A DNA stretch of 64,000 nt from positions 119,307 to 183,306 of the forward strand of contig JAFEBH010000017.1 of the NCBI GenBank assembly GCA_018242765.1, in the 5' to 3' direction. This stretch comes from Nitrospira sp. (GTDB lineage Bacteria; Nitrospirota; Nitrospiria; Nitrospirales; Nitrospiraceae). Below the pieces are notes generated by a model that worked only from the letters and a program-made list of their open reading frames with translations, was not told where the DNA came from and did no database searches. The position numbers and the translations under genes are program-made. Positions within the stretch are counted from its first letter, which is position 1, and each line of letters begins with the position of its first letter. Positions 57,721 through 64,000 of this stretch are shown one piece after another.

Positions 57721-60700
57721 ATGTCGAGACAACAGAATGGGCCCATCGTGGATATGCTGAACGAACGGATCCTGATCCTCGATGGCGCGATGGGGACGAT
57801 GATTCAACAGCGGAAACTGGATGAGGCGGCCTTTCGGGGCGAACGTTTCAAGGATTGGAAAAAAGATCTCAAAGGGCATAACGATCTGCTGAATCTCACG
57901 CAGCCGGCTGTCATTGAAGACATTCATCGGCAGTATTTGGAGGCTGGTGCGGACATCATTGAGACGAATACGTTCAATTCTCAAGCGATCTCGCTGGCAG
58001 ATTACGGTATGGACCGACTTGGCTACGAGTTGTCCAAGGCCGGCGCCGACTGTGCGAGACGAGCCGTCGTCGCCGTGGAACAGGCACAGCCGGGCCGGCG
58101 CTGTTTCGTTGCCGGGGCGATCGGCCCGACGACCAAGACGTCGTCGATCTCTACCGATGTGAATAACCCTGCTGCTCGAGGGACGACGTACGAAGAACTG
58201 ATGGCTGCGTATGGCGAACAGGTTCGTGGGCTGCTTGATGGCGGGGTCGATCTTCTATTAGTCGAAACTATTTTCGATACATTAAATGCCAAGGCCGCAT
58301 TCTTCGCGATTCAAGCGGCGTTTGCCTCAGGGGCACGACGGGTCCCGATCATGGCATCAGTGACGTTCATTCAGGCCGGCAGCAACCGGGGAGTGACAGG
58401 GCAGACGGTCGAGGCGTTCTGGAATTCGATTTCCCATGTGCCGCTCTTGAGTGTGGGGATGAATTGTGCGTTGGGGCCGAAAGAGATGCGTCCTCTGATC
58501 GAAGAGCTGTCGCACATCGCGCCGATCCATATCAGCGCTCACCCTAATGCCGGCCTGCCGAATCCCTTGTTGCCGACCGGGTTTCCTGAGACGCCGGAAA
58601 CGTTGGCCCCTCAGTTGCGAGACTGGGCGAACAATGGATGGCTGAACATCGTCGGTGGCTGTTGCGGTACGACTCCAGCCCATATTCAACGCATAGCAGA
58701 AGCGGTACGTGGTGTGAAGCCGCATGTGCCGTCGAAGGTTGAGCCGTATACGCGCTTAAGTGGCCTTGAAGCCGTGACGATCAGGCCTGATTCGAATTTT
58801 GTCAATGTCGGTGAGCGCACAAACGTAACCGGCTCACCGGCCTTCGCCAGACTGATTCTTGCTGGAGATTACGAGGCGGCCCTGTCGGTGGCGCGTCAAC
58901 AAGTGGAGGGCGGAGCCCAGATCGTCGACGTCAACATGGACGAGGGTATGCTCGATTCCAAGGCTGCCATGGAAAGGTTCCTGCGTTTGGTAGCCTCCGA
59001 ACCGGATATTTGCAAAGTGCCGATCATGGTCGATAGCTCCAAGTGGGAGGTGCTGGAGACCGGCTTGAAGAACATCCAGGGTAAGGCGGTGGTCAATAGT
59101 ATTAGTTTGAAAGAGGGCGAACAGAAATTCATCGATCAGGCGACGGTGATTCGCCGTTACGGGGCGGCGGTGGTGGTCATGGCTTTTGATGAAAAGGGGC
59201 AGGCCGACACGCTCGAGCGAAAGAAGGAGATCTGTGCACGCTCATACAAGATTCTCACGGGGCAGGTCGGGTTTCCTCCACAAGACATCATCTTTGATCC
59301 GAACATCTTAACCGTGGCAACCGGGATCGAAGAACACAATAATTACGCCGTCAATTTCATCGAAGCAACGCGCTGGATTAAACGAAACCTGCCTGGGGCC
59401 AAGGTCAGTGGCGGGATCAGCAACATCTCTTTTTCATTCCGCGGCAACAACGTTGTTCGCGAGGCCATGCACGCGGCATTTCTCTACCATGCCATCAAGG
59501 CTGGGTTGGATATGGGCATCGTCAACGCCGGCCAATTGGCCGTGTATGAGGAGATTCCCAAAGAGCTGCTCGAGCTGGTCGAAGATGTGTTGCTGAATCG
59601 TCGGCCGGATGCGACCGAGCGGTTGGTGGCCTTTGCCGAAACGGTCAAGGCAAAAGGAAAGGCGGCGGTCAAAGACGACGAATGGCGCAAGGGGACGGTT
59701 GAGGAACGACTCTCCTATGCGCTGGTGAAGGGGATCACGGATCATATTGATCCGGACACTGAAGAAGCACGTCAGAAATATGCCAAGCCGATCGAGGTGA
59801 TCGAAGGACCGTTGATGGCCGGCATGAACGTGGTCGGCGATCTGTTCGGGTCAGGCAAGATGTTCCTGCCGCAAGTCGTCAAGAGCGCGCGTGTCATGAA
59901 AAAGGCGGTGGCCTATCTCATGCCGTTCATGGAGGAAGAGAAGAAACGGTCCGGCAATTTTCAGTCACAAGGGAAGGTACTGCTGGCGACGGTCAAGGGG
60001 GATGTGCATGACATCGGTAAGAATATCGTCGGTGTCGTGTTGGGGTGTAACAACTACGAAGTGATCGACCTTGGGGTGATGGTGTCTTGTGAGAAGATTC
60101 TTGCGGCGGCTCGCGAGAACAACGTGGACATTATCGGTCTGAGCGGGCTCATCACGCCATCGCTCGATGAGATGGTTCATGTGGCCAAAGAAATGACACG
60201 CGAAGGGTTTAAGGTGCCGCTCCTGATCGGCGGCGCTACCACCAGCAAGGCCCATACCGCGGTGAAAATTGCACCCTCCTACGAGCCGGGCGTCGTGCAT
60301 GTGTTGGACGCGTCTCGGGCTGTGGGTGTCGTGGGAAACCTTGTAAGTCACACACAGCGGGAAGGGTTCGTCAAACAAGTACGAGACGACTATGAGCGGA
60401 TGAGACAATCGCATCGTGATCGTGGTGCCAAACCACTCCTTCCGATTGCCCAGTCGCGTGCCAATCGGTTCCTCTCCGACTGGGATCGGATCGATATTCC
60501 AAGACCGGCGACATTGGGAGTTCGAGCCATTGAGGACCAGTCGCTGGTCGAGCTGATGCCCTATATCGACTGGTCGCCATTCTTTCACACCTGGGAATTG
60601 AAGGGGCGCTATCCGACGATTTTTGAGGATCCGACCGTTGGGCCAAAGGCCAAAGAACTCTACGACGATGCGCGACGGCTCCTCGATGAGATTGTCAAGA

Positions 60701-61416
60701 AACGACAGCTCACAGCCAAGGGAGCGTATGGCTTCTTTGCTGCCGCATCAGACGGGGATGATGTCGAATTATATGCGGATGCTTCGCGGAAGACCGTGCT
60801 CACGACGATCCATCACCTGCGACAGCAATCAGAGAAGCCGACGGGACAACCGAATCTCTCATTGGCCGATTATGTGGCACCGAAAGATTCAGGTCGGCAG
60901 GACCACATTGGGGCTTTTGCTGTGACAGCCGGGATCGGGGTGGATGACCTGTGTAAGCAGTTCGATCGGGATCATGATGACTACAATTCCATCATGGTTA
61001 AAGCCCTCGCGGACCGGTTGGCTGAAGCGTTTGCCGAATTTCTCCATAAGCGGGTCAGGGAAGAGTGGGGATATGGAAGGAAAGAACAATTGACGAATGA
61101 GGAGTTGATTCGCGAAAAATATCGTGGAATCCGTCCGGCGCCAGGCTATCCGGCTTGCCCGGACCATACGGAAAAGCGGTTGTTGTTCGACCTCTTGTCC
61201 GTGGAGAAGAATGCCGGCATCACGTTGACCGAAAGCTTTGCGATGTTACCGGCGGCCTCAGTCAGCGGATTCTACTTCGCTCACCCGGATGCGAAATACT
61301 TCGCTGTGGGCAAGATTGGGAAGGATCAAGTCGAAGACTATGCCCGCCGCAAGGGAATGGATCTTCGCACTGTTGAGGGATGGCTCTCACCGAATCTGAA
61401 TTATGAGTCTGTGTGA
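57721..61416 (+). CDS. metH: Cobalamin-dependent methionine synthase
   Basis: A 1231-residue MetH with all four modules: homocysteine domain ([13 protein letters not shown]...; zinc ligands C249 in 'GMNCALGP' and C314-C315 in '[10 protein letters not shown]'), methyltetrahydrofolate domain ('[14 protein letters not shown]' to ~650), cobalamin domain with D761-V-H763-D-I-G766 (His lower axial ligand) and '[13 protein letters not shown]', and the AdoMet reactivation domain ([16 protein letters not shown]). It transfers a methyl group from 5-methyl-THF to homocysteine in the cytoplasm. ATG 57721 has AAAGGTG upstream; a GTG at 57715 is in frame. No cobalamin riboswitch is recognisable in the 120-nt upstream gap. 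Confidence 0.95.
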   Translation: MSRQQNGPIVDMLNERILILDGAMGTMIQQRKLDEAAFRGERFKDWKKDLKGHNDLLNLTQPAVIEDIHRQYLEAGADIIETNTFNSQAISLADYGMDRLGYELSKAGADCARRAVVAVEQAQPGRRCFVAGAIGPTTKTSSISTDVNNPAARGTTYEELMAAYGEQVRGLLDGGVDLLLVETIFDTLNAKAAFFAIQAAFASGARRVPIMASVTFIQAGSNRGVTGQTVEAFWNSISHVPLLSVGMNCALGPKEMRPLIEELSHIAPIHISAHPNAGLPNPLLPTGFPETPETLAPQLRDWANNGWLNIVGGCCGTTPAHIQRIAEAVRGVKPHVPSKVEPYTRLSGLEAVTIRPDSNFVNVGERTNVTGSPAFARLILAGDYEAALSVARQQVEGGAQIVDVNMDEGMLDSKAAMERFLRLVASEPDICKVPIMVDSSKWEVLETGLKNIQGKAVVNSISLKEGEQKFIDQATVIRRYGAAVVVMAFDEKGQADTLERKKEICARSYKILTGQVGFPPQDIIFDPNILTVATGIEEHNNYAVNFIEATRWIKRNLPGAKVSGGISNISFSFRGNNVVREAMHAAFLYHAIKAGLDMGIVNAGQLAVYEEIPKELLELVEDVLLNRRPDATERLVAFAETVKAKGKAAVKDDEWRKGTVEERLSYALVKGITDHIDPDTEEARQKYAKPIEVIEGPLMAGMNVVGDLFGSGKMFLPQVVKSARVMKKAVAYLMPFMEEEKKRSGNFQSQGKVLLATVKGDVHDIGKNIVGVVLGCNNYEVIDLGVMVSCEKILAAARENNVDIIGLSGLITPSLDEMVHVAKEMTREGFKVPLLIGGATTSKAHTAVKIAPSYEPGVVHVLDASRAVGVVGNLVSHTQREGFVKQVRDDYERMRQSHRDRGAKPLLPIAQSRANRFLSDWDRIDIPRPATLGVRAIEDQSLVELMPYIDWSPFFHTWELKGRYPTIFEDPTVGPKAKELYDDARRLLDEIVKKRQLTAKGAYGFFAAASDGDDVELYADASRKTVLTTIHHLRQQSEKPTGQPNLSLADYVAPKDSGRQDHIGAFAVTAGIGVDDLCKQFDRDHDDYNSIMVKALADRLAEAFAEFLHKRVREEWGYGRKEQLTNEELIREKYRGIRPAPGYPACPDHTEKRLLFDLLSVEKNAGITLTESFAMLPAASVSGFYFAHPDAKYFAVGKIGKDQVEDYARRKGMDLRTVEGWLSPNLNYESV

Positions 61417-61496
61417 AGAGGGGGGAGGTCGCTTGGTCTATGGTACCTATTTAGGCGACAGAGACCAAGTTCCACTCATGTCACAATAGTTCTTCG

Positions 61497-63539
61497 TTAA
61501 AGCTTCACCGTCAGCCAACCCATCACGCGTGTGCCAAGCAGATCACCGAGTGGATGTTCGCGATGGATGTCATTGAGTGCATTGAAGACGGAGATAGCTA
61601 GCTCCGCTTCACGCACATGGTCATCTGTCTGTTGTCGCCAGAATACGTATCCTAATCTGAGATTCAGCAAGTGATAGGCGGGAACCTGCTCTTGAGGAAG
61701 TACGGTCCCTGGCGGAAAGAAGGGGGCTAGGATTGTAAAGGCATCGGCCAGGGGATAAGAAGCGCTGCCCACACAGTGATACAGGATTTCTCCACTGAAG
61801 GAGGATTGCTTCACTCGAAGTCCAGCATTGAGTTTGTGGTGAGGATACCCTCGGCGGCTGAACCCGTTGGAGGTTTGCCCAATTTCTTGATACGCATAGT
61901 TGGCAAAGCCAGAGAGCCAGGAAGTCAGGAGAAATTCAGCGCCGACCTCCCCACCGTAGACATCAGCCACACCGCCATTGAGTGGACGAACAGTATTCAA
62001 GGGGACGTTCGACACGGTTCTGAATGTGATGAGGTCTGAAATATGGTTGAAGAATCCGGTGACTCGTGTCCTCAAGCGGTGCTCCCACCACCAGCCTTGA
62101 TAGCCCAGTTCATACGAAACGATCTGTTCGGGCTTGACGTCCGTCGACCCCACGATGGCGGACGGTATGAGGGGGAACCCAGGGAGCGTCACCGTGTTCA
62201 GCATATTGAGGCCGACCTCGGTGGCGGTTGGAGGACGATAGGCAACGGAGCCGGACAGCCGAAACGTATGGTTCGCATTCACATGGTAAATGATGGCGCC
62301 ACGAGGCGATAAGGTGGGAGAAATATAGGTATCAAGATCATAACGGAGCCCTGTGCTTATTGCGAGAGAAGGCCAGGGCTGCCAATCTCCTTGCGCATAG
62401 AGTCCAAGACGATTCTCGGCCACCCGGTCACTAAGAATATTCGATGAATGAATGATGTGACGGAAGTTGGTCCCGATATTCACATTGAGTGTCTTCAACG
62501 GACTGAATCGGTACCGGGTTTCAGCATCATAGGTGTTCAGGGAATGCTCTTGATCCGTTCGTCCCGTTCTATCGGTGAGCGTGAGCAATGGGGTCAGCGG
62601 AGGGTACATACGAGCGTTCGTTTCAGAGAACAAGCCGTTCCACCAGCCACGGATCAAGAACCCACTCTGTTCGTAGCTGACAAGTGCATAGGTCTGGGAA
62701 AAGTGACTGTCTGCGGTCGCAGTTTGATTGATGATATCGTTGTAAGGGTTCGAACGTGTGAGCCCAGCCTCGGCCCTGATCTTTCCATCTCCCGAGAGAT
62801 GATATTCGGCGATCCCGCCAATTCGTTGACCATTGAGTGTCGGAATGTCACGGTTGGACCAACGTTGTGTCTGCTCATGTCCTCCTGAGATGCGGTAGCT
62901 CCAGTTGTTGCCCGTCGTTCCAGCATGGACTGCATTGGTGAGCAGAGTACCGACCTCACCACCTGCCATCTGCAGTGTGGTGCCTTTCATTTCTTCAGGG
63001 GATTTGGTGATGATGTGCACCACCCCGTCAAACGCATTGAACCCATACACAGACGATGCCGGCCCCTTCAGTACCTCGATTCGCTTGATTTCCATCAAGG
63101 AGATCGGCAGCTGCTTCCAGAAGACAGTGCCGGATTGATCAATGTAGATGGAGCGGCCATCAACCAAAACGAGGAGCTTGTTCGCTGATAACTGATTGTT
63201 GCCACGCACGCTGACATTGAAGTCGACGGCATTGGTCTGCATGACTTCGAGGCCGGGAATCCGGCGCAGCACCGCAGGCAGATCCGTAGCACCTGAATGG
63301 CGAATATCTTCGTCCGTGATCACATAGACGTTTGACGGCGCCTCGGAAATCGGTTGTTCGTACCGGCTGGCGATGCTGATAGTTTCTTCCTTGAGATAGA
63401 GAGCTTCATCTTTAAGATGCTGCTGGGTTATGGAGGATGCTCGAGGGGTCGGGAGCGATGGCTCAGCCCAGCACAAGAGTGGGGTGCTCAGCCCATAGAG
63501 TGTGGTCGCAATTATCCAAACCCATCTCACGTGGATCAT
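61497..63539 (-). CDS. TonB-dependent outer-membrane receptor
   Basis: A 680-residue receptor with signal peptide (VWIIATTLYGLSTPLLCWAEP). Plug domain: 'APSNVYVITDEDIRHSGATDLPAVLRRIPGLEVM', 'SVRGNNQLSANKLLVLVDGRSIYID', 'IKRIEVLKGPASSVYGFNAFDGVVHIITKSPEE'. The rest is a 22-strand type barrel ending in an aromatic-containing strand (TRVMGWLTVKL). The TonB box region is likely 'EETISIASRYEQ'. Substrate cannot be told; its convergent placement next to metH might suggest corrinoid, but metal-chelates are as likely. Start ATG 63539 begins the signal peptide. Confidence 0.85.
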   Translation of the reverse strand: MIHVRWVWIIATTLYGLSTPLLCWAEPSLPTPRASSITQQHLKDEALYLKEETISIASRYEQPISEAPSNVYVITDEDIRHSGATDLPAVLRRIPGLEVMQTNAVDFNVSVRGNNQLSANKLLVLVDGRSIYIDQSGTVFWKQLPISLMEIKRIEVLKGPASSVYGFNAFDGVVHIITKSPEEMKGTTLQMAGGEVGTLLTNAVHAGTTGNNWSYRISGGHEQTQRWSNRDIPTLNGQRIGGIAEYHLSGDGKIRAEAGLTRSNPYNDIINQTATADSHFSQTYALVSYEQSGFLIRGWWNGLFSETNARMYPPLTPLLTLTDRTGRTDQEHSLNTYDAETRYRFSPLKTLNVNIGTNFRHIIHSSNILSDRVAENRLGLYAQGDWQPWPSLAISTGLRYDLDTYISPTLSPRGAIIYHVNANHTFRLSGSVAYRPPTATEVGLNMLNTVTLPGFPLIPSAIVGSTDVKPEQIVSYELGYQGWWWEHRLRTRVTGFFNHISDLITFRTVSNVPLNTVRPLNGGVADVYGGEVGAEFLLTSWLSGFANYAYQEIGQTSNGFSRRGYPHHKLNAGLRVKQSSFSGEILYHCVGSASYPLADAFTILAPFFPPGTVLPQEQVPAYHLLNLRLGYVFWRQQTDDHVREAELAISVFNALNDIHREHPLGDLLGTRVMGWLTVKL

Positions 63540-63989
63540 ATCGAGCGAGACCTCACTGCCTGTATCCGTGACGGGATTTGTTTTATCACAAGGCTCACCA
63601 CATCGGAGGCACACCTCTTCGAGCCATCGTTCTGTTTGGATAGGCAATAAGCCCGTTCCTATATGAATCCATTTCGATACTGAATCGAATTGGATACGGT
63701 CCTGTACAACGGTGGTATAGGGACATTGGAGCTGTCGGTCTCGATGGGGAGAGAGTGTGTCGCTGGTTCTGAGTAGGAGAATGGATTCGGCATTTAGACG
63801 GAAGGAGAGCGATAGCTCACACTGTACGTGCAGCCAGTTGCCAGATGAGGAATATCATTTGCCGGCTTAAAATGGGGATGTTGAGCCGGTGAAAAAGTTC
63901 GACAGGAGCACAAAATAGAACAAGATGCATTGAGCGTAGACGTGATATAAGAGGCCCTGGCACAGTCTCTCAATGAAAGGAGTCGAGCT
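63540..63989. other. Intergenic region without visible gene
   Basis: About 450 nt between the receptor gene and the next plus-strand gene. A minus-strand extension of the receptor frame to 63647 has no coding character. I see no riboswitch or terminator of known type. Confidence 0.4.
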
Positions 63990-63992
63990 GTG

Positions 63993-64000
63993 ATGGTGAA
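63993..64000 (+). CDS. Start of a gene cut by the window edge
   Basis: AAAGGAG followed after about 10 nt by GTGATGGTGAA suggests a plus-strand start at 63993 (ATG) or 63990 (GTG). Only three codons are inside the window, so no product can be named. Confidence 0.4.

Noticed and set aside
63540..63989. Possible cobalamin riboswitch before the TonB-dependent receptor
   Set aside because: No characteristic B12-box found on the minus strand; the receptor substrate stays open.

Overview
The window looks like a chromosome segment of a Nitrospirota bacterium, most probably a Nitrospira or close relative. This is judged from the family mix (MutL/DUF6754 membrane cluster, DUF3386, DUF5069, CADD-like oxygenase, SUMF1-rich periplasmic gene sets), the Gram-negative envelope genes and the moderate-high GC. 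It is an inference: no rRNA or tRNA is present to confirm it.

Layout. (1) 1-2.2 kb: two toxin-antitoxin remnants (BrnT pair; DUF433/DUF5615 with a broken toxin) around an outer-membrane beta-barrel gene. (2) 2.3-9.6 kb: seven same-strand genes built round a MutL-type actin-fold ATPase, a lipoyl/KOW-like protein, a DUF6754 membrane protein and three other membrane proteins, followed by an orphan MEMO-family gene. (3) 11-46 kb: a copper-protein island. It has three giant (1580-1647 aa) secreted multicopper-oxidase paralogues, three secreted proteins with a blue-copper Cys-x2-His-x2-Met loop, a SmbP-like His-rich metal binder, three LolA/DUF4412-like lipid-domain proteins, five SUMF1-fold proteins, a HEAT-repeat protein, an HtrA-like protease, and a histidine kinase plus sigma-54 activator immediately before the third oxidase. 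(4) 46-64 kb: mostly housekeeping and small conserved genes (SDR, DUF5069, DUF3386, ClpS, HemW, FmdB-type zinc ribbon, CADD-like enzyme with a sixth SUMF1 protein, DUF2007, MetH, a TonB-dependent receptor).

The most interesting signal is regulatory. Upstream of oxidases 1 and 2 sits a near-consensus sigma-54 promoter (GG-N10-GC), and starting about 3 nt after each predicted transcription start is a conserved ~120-nt RNA element with an H-type pseudoknot: an outer stem, a GNRA-capped hairpin, and an 11-12 bp second stem crossing the first. A structurally similar but sequence-diverged element precedes oxidase 3. An NtrC-type activator with a full GAFTGA motif and its sensor kinase lie next to oxidase 3, and TGTCCCAT-type sites occur upstream of the oxidase genes. 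I infer a dedicated two-component/sigma-54/leader-RNA circuit controlling a periplasmic copper-oxidase system.

The oxidases carry all four classical copper-binding motifs, but in permuted order: the C-terminal-type motifs (HxxHxH, HCHx3Hx4M) come before the N-terminal-type motifs (HxH, HxH). Their substrate cannot be read from sequence; Mn(II), Fe(II), Cu(I) or an organic/nitrogen compound are all possible.
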